From assembly GCA_002365865.1 (NCBI GenBank), contig DFAQ01000038.1, positions 44,506 through 83,419 of the forward strand: 38,914 bases of DNA. Direction: 5' to 3'. The translations under genes and the position numbers were made by a program. This DNA is from Pelotomaculum sp. UBA3102 (lineage in GTDB: Bacteria > Bacillota > Desulfotomaculia > Desulfotomaculales > Pelotomaculaceae). Below, piece by piece: positions 23,972-32,241 of the stretch. The stretch's first letter is position 1; each line of letters begins with the position of its first letter. The notes under the pieces were generated by a model that ran no database searches, was not told where the DNA came from, and saw nothing but the letters and a program-made list of their open reading frames with translations.

Positions 23972-25711
23972 TTGGCAACCAACGGCAAAGACTTACCTAG
24001 GGTAGCTTATTTCTGCATGGAATACGGCCTGAGTGACCGTCTTCCCATTTATGCCGGAGGTCTTGGGGTGCTGGCCGGAGACTATATCAAGGCTGCCCGG
24101 GATTTAAACCTGCCCGTGGTAGGGGTGGGGATTATTTGGAAACAGGATTATACCCACCAGTTTATAGGTAATGATTTAAGACCTTACGATGTCTTTCCCA
24201 ATATAGATTATAAATTTCTTGAAGATACCGGGGTTAAGGTGGCAGTACGGATACAGGGGGAGAATGTGTTATGTAAAGTGCGCTTTGCAAGACAGTTCGG
24301 CAACATGCCCCTGTATCTTTTGGATACAAATTTCCCCGGCAGTACTCATGGATGGATAACCAGGCGCTTGTACAGCAGCAAGCTCCGGGACCGGGTGGCG
24401 GCGGAAATGGTTCTCGGCATCGGCGGGGTGCGGGCGCTCAGGGCTCTGGGCATTCCGGTGGATGTTTATCATTTCAACGAGGGGCATGCGGCACTGGCCG
24501 GTGTTGAGTTAATCCGCGAAAAAATGCAGGGACAGGGCATGTCTTTTGAAGATGCCTGGAAGGAAACCAGAAAGCAGGTGGTTTTCACTACCCATACGCC
24601 GGTGGCGGCGGGCAATGAATCGTTTGAACACCAGCTTTTGCGTAAGATGGAAGCTTATAATACCCTTAATTATCATCAGATGAAGACTCTTGGGGGCGAC
24701 CCGTTCAATATGACCGTTGCTGCCTTGCGACTTTCCCGCATTACCAATGCAGTTTCCAAAACCCACGGCCGGACGGCCAGGCAAATGTGGGAGCAAGTCA
24801 TCCGGACTTCCCCGATTATTTCAATTACCAATGGGATCCATATTAACACCTGGCAGGACCGGGGAATCAGGGAAGCCTACAAAAACGGGCGTGATCTCTG
24901 GGAGCCTCATTTGAATTTAAAAAAGTATTTAATCAATCATATTATGGAGCAGACCGGTACCCGGTTAAATGAGAACGCGTTGATTGTAGGTTTTGCCCGC
25001 AGGGCGGCACCGTATAAGCGTAGTGACCTGCTTTTCAGAAACGAAGAAATAATTGCCCCGCTTTTACAGAAAAAAAAGCTCCAATTGGTTTTTTCAGGAA
25101 AGGCGCACCCCGATGACAGTAGAGGAAAAGAAATAATCAGAGCCCTGATCAAAATGGACCGGAAATACCGGGACAGTATAGTTTTTTTGGAGAACTACAA
25201 CATGAAGGTAGCATCCCTGATGGTGCAGGGCTGTGATGTCTGGCTTAACAACCCCAGGCGGCCGATGGAAGCCAGTGGGACTTCCGGCATGAAGGCTGCC
25301 GTCAACGGGGTGCTGAATCTGAGTATAGTCGACGGCTGGGTCGGGGAAGGGATTCGGCACGGTGTGAGCGGGTGGACGATTAATGAAATGGAAAAAGGAG
25401 TTTCCGAACCGGAGCAGGATCAAGAAGACCTGAGAGAGCTTTACCGGGTTCTGACGGATGAAGTTATCCCCGCCTATTATGCCAGCCGCAACAAATGGGT
25501 GGATATGATGCGGGCCAGTATCGATATGGCCAGGTGGCAGTTTTCCTCCCAACGGATGGCCCTGGAGTATTATGACAGAATGTACCGGGCAGAGGTTTTG
25601 CCGGAGCAGGAAACGGGGCATTTTCTTGCCGAGCGGGAGATACCGGAACCAATACCGTTGGGAGGATTACAGGAAGAGGCCAATACTTTTACTTACAAAA
25701 GAAATTTTTAA
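23972..25711 (+). CDS. glgP: Alpha-glucan phosphorylase (short GT35 form)
   Basis: Glycogen/starch/maltodextrin phosphorylase of the compact bacterial-archaeal type, releasing glucose-1-phosphate from alpha-1,4-glucans. Seen: RVAYFCMEYGL and GLGVLAGDYIKAA at the N-terminus; HFNEGHAAL; the middle segment TTHTPVAAGNESF; and the PLP-lysine segment EASGTSGMKAAVNGVLNLS. The N-terminal DUF3417 extension of the longest forms is missing. Start: TTG 23972 (LATNGKDLPRVAYF) has GGGGGG 6 bp upstream, while the more distal ATG at 23945 lacks an SD. A single-gene unit about 220 bp after the hydrogenase operon, implying stored glucan as a carbon source. Confidence 0.9.
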   Translation: MATNGKDLPRVAYFCMEYGLSDRLPIYAGGLGVLAGDYIKAARDLNLPVVGVGIIWKQDYTHQFIGNDLRPYDVFPNIDYKFLEDTGVKVAVRIQGENVLCKVRFARQFGNMPLYLLDTNFPGSTHGWITRRLYSSKLRDRVAAEMVLGIGGVRALRALGIPVDVYHFNEGHAALAGVELIREKMQGQGMSFEDAWKETRKQVVFTTHTPVAAGNESFEHQLLRKMEAYNTLNYHQMKTLGGDPFNMTVAALRLSRITNAVSKTHGRTARQMWEQVIRTSPIISITNGIHINTWQDRGIREAYKNGRDLWEPHLNLKKYLINHIMEQTGTRLNENALIVGFARRAAPYKRSDLLFRNEEIIAPLLQKKKLQLVFSGKAHPDDSRGKEIIRALIKMDRKYRDSIVFLENYNMKVASLMVQGCDVWLNNPRRPMEASGTSGMKAAVNGVLNLSIVDGWVGEGIRHGVSGWTINEMEKGVSEPEQDQEDLRELYRVLTDEVIPAYYASRNKWVDMMRASIDMARWQFSSQRMALEYYDRMYRAEVLPEQETGHFLAEREIPEPIPLGGLQEEANTFTYKRNF

Positions 25712-25731
25712 ACCTATATTTTCTTAATAAT

Positions 25732-26376
25732 TCAGACTATTTTCGCATAGACGTACATGTCTTCAAAGTCCCCGTCGATGTTGTAATTATTAATTAACAC
25801 TCCCTGATATTCATAGCCTGTTCATACCTGCAGAGCTGCTGCGGGCGATGGTATAAAGGCACCGGATGCCTTCTTTGTCAAATACCGGGAAGGGATAAGT
25901 AGTGTAGACCTTCCGGTATAACAAGGCCAGGGCGTTAGTGTGTTCTGCCTCCCCCCATTTCAGGGTTACTCCGGGTGGAAGCGCCCGCCTGGAGGCAACG
26001 GCCGGGGAACCGGAAACCGATTGCTCAAACCGGTACCTGGTTTTTCCGTTGGATGGGATTTCCCTCTGAGTGCTTAAATACATGGCAAAGATACTTGCTG
26101 TATCTTTGCTTTTAAATATCCGGGAATTTTTGCCTCAAGCTTCAACCCGGCGTTGGAAAAGGCACGCGCCCACCTGGTGCCTGACTTCAGCCATATTTTA
26201 TCCAGGCCGCCGGCAGAGGCTTTTTTTTGCGAGGACCTGCACCATTTCTCCCGCGCCGTTTTCTTCGGACAGTGAAATTCATAAGCGGTGATCCTCCGGT
26301 TGTATGGTGAAACCGGTTGAAATGGGGGTACATGCAGCGTCCCAATCTTTTGCCGGCGCAGGTACGCCAGGTTCAT
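25732..26376 (-). pseudogene. ablB: Degraded beta-lysine N-acetyltransferase (ablB) remnant
   Basis: Three consecutive minus-strand fragments in different frames match AblB in order. Fragment 1 (26376-26074) reads KIGTLHVPPFQPVSPYNRRI and later SNAGLKLEAKIPGYLKAK. Fragment 2 (26083-25811) begins MYLSTQREIPS and holds LLYRKVYTTYPFPVFD, then CLYTIARSSSAGMNRL. Fragment 3 (about 25800-25732) reads GVLINNYNIDGDFEDMYVY and ends in TGA. The piece between PFPVFD and YTIAR, the acetyl-CoA-binding core, is deleted. AblB makes the osmolyte N-epsilon-acetyl-beta-lysine with lysine 2,3-aminomutase (AblA); no AblA was found. Identity is from memory of the family and the motif order; the frame breaks are seen directly. 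Confidence 0.75.
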
Positions 26377-26662
26377 CCAGCAAAGGGAGCAATTTTTTTC
26401 TTAGGGATAGCTTGCACAGTAGTCATCCTGGCAGCCTCTTCAGGTTCATGTGGCGTGAACTTACCGTCCAGAATTAGGCGGGCTGCATTGGAAAAGCGGT
26501 ATAGAAGGTGTCGGAATGTTTCTCTGGATAGGGCAGCTGTATGCCTGACTTCCGCCAGGGGCGGTTCATCTGTTTTTAGTAGGAAAAGAAAGGTTTTTAT
26601 GATATATTATAACTTAGTACCAGTAGTTTGCTGTAGCAATTGTGAGGTGTGAATTTTCGAAA
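26377..26662. other. Intergenic region with an unassigned minus-strand ORF fragment
   Basis: No complete gene. On the minus strand a frame is open from about 26600 to a TGA at 26373-26375 and contains LSRETFRHLLYRFSNAARLI and PEEAARMTTVQAIPKKK. Its stop overlaps the first ATG of the ablB remnant (ATGA), so it may be the tail of the gene that once preceded ablB, but it does not resemble lysine 2,3-aminomutase to me. The right end is the leader of the MscS gene. Confidence 0.35.
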
Positions 26663-27871
26663 ATGCAGCCGGAAATGCTTTTAGTGAGGATTAAAGATTG
26701 GCTGACTCCCCAAAACATCCAGGCTTTTTTAACCGACTTGGTGTTATCCGGGGTGGTACTTGCCGTTACTTATATCTTGATTAAAATACTTACCCGGTTA
26801 TTGGGCCGGTTGCTGAAAGATGACCGGCACGGCGGTAAAGAACCGGACGGTACCCCGGAAGGAAAGAGCGCTGTTTCCGGCAGTTTTATCCGCTCGGTAC
26901 GGATACTGCTGCAGACGCTGCTCCTTTACGGGGGGTATTTTATGGCCGCGGTGGTTATTCTGGAAATATTCGACTTTTCAATTATAGCACCCGGTGATTT
27001 AAAATCGCTGGGAACAAAAGCGCTTAAAATTATCATCATTCTGGTTGGAGCAAGACTGGCCGTAAATTTCGGTCAACTGGCAGTAAAGCATATTTTCGAA
27101 AAACAAGAAATTGATGATGAGTTAATGACCACGCGCCGGGCCCAAACCTTGGAAGTGTTGCTGCGCAGTGCCCTCACTTATGTGATATTTTTTATCGCCG
27201 GTTTGATGGTCCTGCAAGTTTTTAACGTGAATACCAGCGCTATTCTTGCCAGCGCCGGTATTTTGGGCTTAGCGGTGGGCTTTGGCGCGCAAAACCTGGT
27301 TAAAGACGTAATCAGCGGTTTTTTTATCTTGTTTGAGGATCAATTCAACGTCGGTGATTATGTACAGGCCGGCGGTGTGGTCGGCACGGTGGAGGAAATA
27401 GGCCTCCGCACCTGTAAAATACGCCAGTGGACCGGTCAACTGGATGTTATACCCAACGGGGAAATCACCAGGGTGACCAATTACAACCGGGGGCAGATGC
27501 TGGCCGTGGTAGTCGTAGGTATTGCGTATGAAGAAGATATTGACCGGGCTATTGCAGTATTAAAGCAAGAATGCGAACAAGCCTACCGGGACATAAAGGC
27601 TATTTTGGATGTGCCCAGAGTGCACGGGGTCACAGAACTTGCTGACTCGTCGGTAAACATCAGGACGGTTGCTCCGGCCCAGCCTGACGAATACTGGGCC
27701 GTGGAGCGGGAACTGCGCCGGCGCTTCAAGTACGCACTGGACCGGGCCGGTATCGAGATTCCCTATCCGAGGCGGGTATTGTACCAGCGGGACGAAGACA
27801 ACCAAAAAAGCGCCAACGGTCAAGTTGAAGCAGAAGCAGGAGGGTATTTTTTTGAACCGGGTACCGGTTAA
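26663..27871 (+). CDS. MscS-family mechanosensitive channel
   Basis: A roughly 402-residue small-conductance mechanosensitive channel protein. Several N-terminal membrane helices are followed by the pore helix with the Gly/Ala pattern SAILASAGILGLAVGFGAQNLVKDVISGFFILFEDQF, then the beta domain GDYVQAGGVVGTVEEIGLRT and NGEITRVTNYNR. The C-terminal alpha/beta cage domain runs to LDRAGIEIPYPRRVL, with a short disordered tail. Start uncertain: ATG 26663 is used; an in-frame GTG at 26642 has no SD, and GAGGTG is 13 bp from the ATG. Function: releasing solutes on hypo-osmotic shock. A terminator follows at 27967. Confidence 0.92.
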   Translation: MQPEMLLVRIKDWLTPQNIQAFLTDLVLSGVVLAVTYILIKILTRLLGRLLKDDRHGGKEPDGTPEGKSAVSGSFIRSVRILLQTLLLYGGYFMAAVVILEIFDFSIIAPGDLKSLGTKALKIIIILVGARLAVNFGQLAVKHIFEKQEIDDELMTTRRAQTLEVLLRSALTYVIFFIAGLMVLQVFNVNTSAILASAGILGLAVGFGAQNLVKDVISGFFILFEDQFNVGDYVQAGGVVGTVEEIGLRTCKIRQWTGQLDVIPNGEITRVTNYNRGQMLAVVVVGIAYEEDIDRAIAVLKQECEQAYRDIKAILDVPRVHGVTELADSSVNIRTVAPAQPDEYWAVERELRRRFKYALDRAGIEIPYPRRVLYQRDEDNQKSANGQVEAEAGGYFFEPGTG

Positions 27872-27966
27872 GCCGGCAGCTAAAAAAATATCCGGGATTA
27901 TAAGCATATTTTGAATAAAATTGCCGGGTTGTGGTGATACTGATCGTGTATGCCACTTTGTTCACG

Positions 27967-27999
27967 CCCTGCTCAATGGAGCGGGGTTTTTTATTTTAT
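27967..27999 (+). terminator. Terminator of the MscS gene
   Basis: CCCTGCTC (27968-27975 region)/GAGCGGGG stem with one mismatch and an AATG loop, followed by TTTTTTATTTTATTT. It lies about 95 bp downstream of the stop codon. Confidence 0.75.
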
Positions 28000-28023
28000 T
28001 TATCTGCCGGGTATTTAGTTTGT

Positions 28024-28299
28024 TTAATAAATACCGGATGTTAGAGGTATTTGGGCTTGCATGGCCATAAGCAGTCTTTTCTCAACCTGGTACCAGTTTA
28101 CTAACTGCCACCAGGAATTAACATAATCACTCCGGCGGTAATGATAATCAAGGTAATAGGCATGTTCCCATACGTCCAGTACCAGTATGGGGATACTGCT
28201 CTGGTTAAAAGTATGGACGCGAAAAAAGATGGTTGTGTCTTGGGCATAATTTTGGGTTTTTCGGGCAATCTTATTGGTACAGGAAACTTTTGTAATCAA
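28024..28299 (-). pseudogene. Superoxide dismutase (Fe/Mn) C-terminal remnant
   Basis: The 91-codon minus-strand frame contains an almost perfect Fe/Mn-SOD C-terminal signature: PILVLDVWEHAYYLDYHYRR, then DYVNSWWQLVNWYQVEKRL. It includes the metal-binding Asp and His of DVWEHAYYL. The preceding residues (HTFNQSSI) fit the segment before it, but the N-terminal domain with the first two metal ligands is absent, and the sequence upstream is the start region of another gene. This is a truncated remnant, not a functional enzyme. A hairpin (28007-28037) at its 3' end may be the old terminator. Confidence 0.85.
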
Positions 28300-28319
28300 A
28301 GAAATGCCGGGCGAGATAT

Positions 28320-28988
28320 ATGATTAACGAAACTTTGAAAAGAATTCCGAAGCATATAGGAGTTATTCCTGATGGAAACCGGAGATGGTCGGAAAACAAC
28401 GGGTTGCCCAGGCAGGCTGGTTATGAAAAAGGGTTGGAACCGGGGCTTAAATTGTATGAGCTGTGTCTTGAATTGGGAGTTAAAGAATTAACTTTTTATG
28501 GTTTCACCAAAGATAACACCAAACGTCCCAAGATCCAACGAAAGGCATTTCAAAAAGCATGTGTTGACGCCGTAAAGATGCTCTCAGGCAGGGATGCCGC
28601 TCTGCTTGTGGTGGGAGATCATACCTCACCATTATTTCCCGTAGAGCTTAGACCCTTTGTAAAAAGGCAAACTTTCGGTAAAGGCTTAATTAAAGTAAAT
28701 TTTTTGGTGAATTACGACTGGAGATGGGATTTAAATTACTCGTTTAATACCAATTATGCCGGTAATACCGTACAAAAATCACCCGGTACGATTGCTTCCG
28801 CTAAAATTTCACGGGTTGAGCTCATAGTAAGATGGGGCGGCCGCAGAAGGCTCAGCGGGTTCCTGCCGGTGCAATCCATATATGCCGATTTTTATGTGCT
28901 CGACGAATACTGGCCGGACTTTAAATCAGAACATTTTTACGAAGCACTGTATTGGTATCAAACCCAAGATGTGACCCTCGGCGGTTAG
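28320..28988 (+). CDS. Divergent undecaprenyl diphosphate synthase-family protein
   Basis: A 222-residue cis-prenyltransferase-like protein. The catalytic P-loop region HIGVIPDGNRRW (Asp18) and the LTFYGFTKDNTKRP segment match UppS, and VELIVRWGGRRRLSGFLPVQ with FYVLDEYWPDF matches the substrate-binding C-terminus. It differs from housekeeping UppS by replacing MDGNGRW-type and RTGGE-type sequences (here IPDGNRRW, RWGGRRR) and by shorter length, so it may be a paralogue with a different chain length or none. It lies right next to the SOD remnant. The SD is weak (GGGCGAG). Housekeeping UppS is expected elsewhere in the genome. Confidence 0.72.
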   Translation: MINETLKRIPKHIGVIPDGNRRWSENNGLPRQAGYEKGLEPGLKLYELCLELGVKELTFYGFTKDNTKRPKIQRKAFQKACVDAVKMLSGRDAALLVVGDHTSPLFPVELRPFVKRQTFGKGLIKVNFLVNYDWRWDLNYSFNTNYAGNTVQKSPGTIASAKISRVELIVRWGGRRRLSGFLPVQSIYADFYVLDEYWPDFKSEHFYEALYWYQTQDVTLGG

Positions 28989-29007
28989 TTGCCGGCTTTA
29001 ATGGTTG

Positions 29008-30387
29008 CTAACCGATAATGATCCGCTCTTTCACAAAATGATACCTGTCTCTGTCCGGGTGCTGTTTCTTTCGGAAGGTCAAAAGCAAGGATACGATTCC
29101 GATACGTCCTATAAACATAAGAAAAATTAGTACTGCTTTACCCGGAGCGGTTAATTCCCCGGTAATACCCAGGGAAAGACCGGTGGTGCCAAAGGCGGAA
29201 CAAGCCTCGAAGAGAAGTTCGGTCAGTGAGAATAATTCGGTTTGAGCAAGCACCATTACCGAACCTGAAACCAGCACGGCAGCAACAAAAAATACCATCA
29301 GAGCCCTCATAATATCTTCCTGGAAGAGCTCGCGGCGAAAAATTTTTATGTTGTTCTGGCCCCGAAAAGCGGCCAGGATACTTAGAATATTTACGGCGAA
29401 GGTTGTAGTTCGGATACCACCCCCGCAACTGCTGGGTGAAGCACCGATAAACATGAGCAAGCAAAAAAACAACAGAGTAAGGTTGTGAAAAATACTAACG
29501 TCAATGGTGCTGAAACCACCGTTCCGCGTAGTCAGGGACTGAAAAATGGCCACCGAAATTTTTTGATGCCACGGCATATTTGCCAGAGGGCCGGAAATTT
29601 CAACAAAAAGGATCATAATAAATCCGGCCAGAAAAAGTATCCCGTAGGTAATTACTGTAACCTTGGTATATAAAGAGAATCTGAATTTTTTCCAGGTTCT
29701 CTTTTCAATTATATTAGTATAAAGCTCCAGTAAAACCGGAAAGCCGATGGAGCCTGCCAGAAGCAAAGTGCCGATAACCGCTTGTACCAGGTAATCCTGG
29801 GCAAAACCCTGCAGGCTGTTGCCGAACAAGTCAAAACCGGCATTGGTGAATCCCGAAATGCTATGGAAAAAACCCAGACCCAGGGCCTTCCAGAAGAACA
29901 GGTGGTAATTAAAATAAAAGTGAACGGTGAGGATTACCGTTCCCAGCAGTTCAAAAATCAAGGCAACCTTGAAAATGAACAGCATTAAAAAAACCATGCC
30001 CTGTAAAGATGTCTGGTTTTGGTCCGTCCGGATCATCATCCGTTCGCGAAGGCTGATCTTGTTACCCAGAAGAACGTATATTACCGTGCCCAAGGTCATA
30101 ATGCCGATACCCCCGAATTGTAAAAGAAAAACCAAGATGCACCGGCCGAAAAAGCTGAAAGTGTCAGGGGTGCTTACCACGGTCAAACCGGTCACACTTA
30201 TGGCGCTGGTAGCGGAAAACAAGGTGTCAATAAAGCCGAGTTCGATCCCCGGTTGCAGGGATACGGACAAGCTGAGCAATATCGTGCCGGTAAAGGCAAA
30301 AATCACATACCCCAATACAATAAGCTGGACGGGCGCAACCTTTAATCGGGGCGATTTAAAATTCCGGTCTGATTTCCGGTTATCCAT
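29008..30387 (-). CDS. TrkH/KtrB potassium transporter subunit
   Basis: A 459-residue membrane protein with the four selectivity-filter loops of the Trk/Ktr family: SAISVTGLTVVS, HSISGFTNAGF, SLTTRNGGFST and SAFGTTGLSLG. Eight transmembrane helices plus four pore helices are expected. The length and the short basic N-terminus fit KtrB more than E. coli TrkH. A cytoplasmic RCK partner (KtrA/TrkA) is needed for regulation and is not in the window. GAGGGT 6 bp before the ATG; a sigma-A-like promoter lies upstream (30466-30495). Confidence 0.92.
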   Translation of the reverse strand: MDNRKSDRNFKSPRLKVAPVQLIVLGYVIFAFTGTILLSLSVSLQPGIELGFIDTLFSATSAISVTGLTVVSTPDTFSFFGRCILVFLLQFGGIGIMTLGTVIYVLLGNKISLRERMMIRTDQNQTSLQGMVFLMLFIFKVALIFELLGTVILTVHFYFNYHLFFWKALGLGFFHSISGFTNAGFDLFGNSLQGFAQDYLVQAVIGTLLLAGSIGFPVLLELYTNIIEKRTWKKFRFSLYTKVTVITYGILFLAGFIMILFVEISGPLANMPWHQKISVAIFQSLTTRNGGFSTIDVSIFHNLTLLFFCLLMFIGASPSSCGGGIRTTTFAVNILSILAAFRGQNNIKIFRRELFQEDIMRALMVFFVAAVLVSGSVMVLAQTELFSLTELLFEACSAFGTTGLSLGITGELTAPGKAVLIFLMFIGRIGIVSLLLTFRKKQHPDRDRYHFVKERIIIG

Positions 30388-30465
30388 GTCATACCCTCAC
30401 TTGCGGACCTTAACCCAATAAGGAACAGTTAAGGTAAGTAGTCTCAATTAATGTAGGATAACTTT

Positions 30466-30495
30466 ACTATAATGAATTGTATTTCTTGTTGTCAA
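30466..30495 (-). promoter_or_regulatory. Sigma-A-type promoter of the potassium transporter gene
   Basis: On the minus strand TTGACA (plus 30495-30490) and TATAGT (plus 30471-30466) are separated by 18 bp. The start would be near 30459, leaving a leader of about 70 nt. Confidence 0.6.
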
Positions 30496-30713
30496 GGATT
30501 TCCTCAACAAATAAAGGCTTGCATCATCACTGAAAAGGTTTAGTTTTTTTAACTTTTTCAGACAAAGTTATTATACCTGCCGGTAAGCGACCTGATTCTG
30601 ATTCCGGTATGAAAAAAACTCCGGTCCGGGCTGACATTGACACGGGGTGAGCTTTTGATCATAATTTAAATTAACCCTAAATTGTCTTAAGCCTGTGGAA
30701 TGGAGGGCATTAG
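30496..30713. other. Region between the divergent potassium-transporter and patatin genes
   Basis: No gene seen. It contains TTGACACGGGG at 30637-30647, which recurs in part at 36374-36382 (see the GACAC repeat). The right end holds the SD GGAGGG of the patatin gene. Confidence 0.4.
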
Positions 30714-31613
30714 TTGAGCAAGTTCCGGATCATGACTTTCGACGGCGGAGGCGTGCGCAGTGTTTTCACGGCGGTACTGTTAAAGCGTTTAAACAAGTTG
30801 TTTCCGCAGTTGTTTGATATGGTTCATATGTTTGCAGGCACTTCGGCCGGCTCGTTTATTGCGCTTGGTTTAGCGTTTGGCTTGACACTGGACGAACTGG
30901 TTAATCTGTATGCCAAAAACGCGCAATTTATTTTTACTCCGGAACGTCTGGGCCTGTTCACGCCTAAATATAACAATGAAAACCTCAAGATGGTTTTGAA
31001 TCAGGTTTTTCCTTCCAATGTAAAGCTTAAGGATTTAAACCGTTATGTACTGGTGCCCTCATTCAGAGTAATCGGACCGAACCAAATTCCTTGGCGGCCG
31101 GTTTTTTTTAATAATTTTCCTGATTCACCAACGCGGGACGAACCGGTTATAGATGCCGCACTTGCCAGCAGTGCGGCCCCCGCGTATTTTCCTTCACATA
31201 ACACTTTTATTGACGGAGGAGTTATTGCCAATAACCCTGGTTTGGCGGCAGTTACTTTTGCGGTAGACCAAGAGACAGGCAGACAAAGTCTGGACGATAT
31301 TTATTTATTATCGGTGGGCACCGGATATGTTGGCCATAAAATAACTGCTGATACCACGGAATGGGGTTCTTCCCAGTGGGTTTTTTATCCTACCCCTCAG
31401 GAACCGCTGTTGAAAATTTTATTTGAAGGTGTGGAAGAGTCCAATAGATTATTTAGTGCCCAGCTTCTCGGGGAAAGGCATTTCCGGTTAAATCCCCCGT
31501 TAATCAGGGCGGTACCCCTCGACAGCTACCGGGACATACCAAGTCTCATAAAACAAGCTGCGCGTGCTAATATAGAAGATGCGGCAAAGTGGATCCGGGA
31601 AAATTGGTTTTAG
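30714..31613 (+). CDS. Patatin-like phospholipase
   Basis: A 299-residue patatin-family serine hydrolase. The oxyanion motif DGGGVRSVF is at residues 10-18, the nucleophile is Ser in GTSAGS (about 43-48), and the catalytic Asp is in DGGVIANNP. No signal peptide, so it is cytoplasmic. Family members cleave phospholipid acyl chains or other esters. Some (CapV) are effectors of CBASS defence, but there is no CD-NTase partner here, so a housekeeping lipase or depolymerase role is equally possible. TTG 30714 is taken as the start with GGAGGG 6 bp upstream. It converges with the Cys-cluster protein gene 4 bp away. Confidence 0.88.
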   Translation: MSKFRIMTFDGGGVRSVFTAVLLKRLNKLFPQLFDMVHMFAGTSAGSFIALGLAFGLTLDELVNLYAKNAQFIFTPERLGLFTPKYNNENLKMVLNQVFPSNVKLKDLNRYVLVPSFRVIGPNQIPWRPVFFNNFPDSPTRDEPVIDAALASSAAPAYFPSHNTFIDGGVIANNPGLAAVTFAVDQETGRQSLDDIYLLSVGTGYVGHKITADTTEWGSSQWVFYPTPQEPLLKILFEGVEESNRLFSAQLLGERHFRLNPPLIRAVPLDSYRDIPSLIKQAARANIEDAAKWIRENWF

Positions 31614-31617
31614 ATTT

Positions 31618-32169
31618 CTAAAACTGGTTTAGCCACAGAACCGTCGGTTGAAGGCAATCTCTTTCTCGGTCACGGGAGTCCGTTTCAACCAGCGCGCGGA
31701 TGCGTGGTTCTTTAAGCAGTTCCTGCCAGCAGGCGGCAACGGTGGTGATAAAATCTTTTCTTAACGGTATCTTATTATTAATAAGCGGGCATGAGTAGGG
31801 AAGGGGTAAGGTCTCATAAATTAACAATAAAGTGTTATCCGGCAACAGGTGAGGTGCCAAAGGGAAGAAACGGCAGTTCAGCGGGCGCCGGTCGCGGGGA
31901 CAGGGCTTGATGCAGCGCAGAAAGAAGACCGGGTAAACCCAGTTTGGCGGAAAATCGTCTTCTTCCGGTTTCCTTAATTCCCACTGCAGCCAATCTTCAT
32001 TTCCCGTGAACATGGTCTCCTCTCCGGGCAGCAGGTAAATACCCAGGGAATTTTTTTGGTCAGGCAGGCAGCAAATGCTGCCGCAAAGACGGCCGCAATC
32101 ATATGTCAGGGGGGTAATCAAGGAAGTTTTTTGGTATAATTCTTTAAAATTGATCTTATTTTTCACCAT
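31618..32169 (-). CDS. Cysteine-cluster (YkgJ-like) protein
   Basis: A 183-residue protein with clustered Cys near the N-terminus (YDCGRLCGSICC) and further Cys at RCIKPC and NCRFFPLAPHLLP, a pattern of iron- or zinc-binding Cys-cluster proteins. The segment GIYLLPGEETMF is typical of a clostridial subgroup of unknown function. No enzymatic role can be assigned. The ATG lacks an SD, and a TATAAT lies 6 bp upstream (see next feature), so the transcript may be leaderless. Confidence 0.75.
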   Translation of the reverse strand: MVKNKINFKELYQKTSLITPLTYDCGRLCGSICCLPDQKNSLGIYLLPGEETMFTGNEDWLQWELRKPEEDDFPPNWVYPVFFLRCIKPCPRDRRPLNCRFFPLAPHLLPDNTLLLIYETLPLPYSCPLINNKIPLRKDFITTVAACWQELLKEPRIRALVETDSRDRERDCLQPTVLWLNQF

Positions 32170-32175
32170 GGTGGG

Positions 32176-32181
32176 ATTATA
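32176..32181 (-). promoter_or_regulatory. Candidate -10 box for a leaderless transcript
   Basis: TATAAT on the minus strand is followed by only 6 bp before the ATG of the Cys-cluster protein at 32169. The expected transcription start falls at or next to the start codon. No convincing -35 was found, and no SD lies in the interval. Confidence 0.4.
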
Positions 32182-32198
32182 GCATGTGGGTACAGTCT

Positions 32199-32226
32199 AA
32201 AAAAACCCGGAAAAATATTTTCCGGG
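32199..32226 (-). terminator. Terminator of the Mop-like gene
   Basis: CCCGGAAAA/TTTTCCGGG stem (32206-32226) and, on the minus strand, a run of seven T (32205-32199). A strong terminator 16 bp after the Mop-like gene's final stop codon. Confidence 0.85.
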
Positions 32227-32241
32227 AGTAATTGCTTGGTT

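Noticed and set aside
26070..26652. Plus-strand ORFs in the ablB remnant region
   Set aside because: No family motifs, no SD; the minus strand carries ordered AblB motifs.
28007..28037. Hairpin CCGGgTATTTA/TAAATACCGG as a regulatory RNA
   Set aside because: It lies at the 3' end of the SOD remnant and is best read as its old terminator; nothing else supports an RNA gene.
30714..31613. Patatin protein as a CBASS (CapV) effector
   Set aside because: No CD-NTase or accessory gene is adjacent; stand-alone patatins are common.
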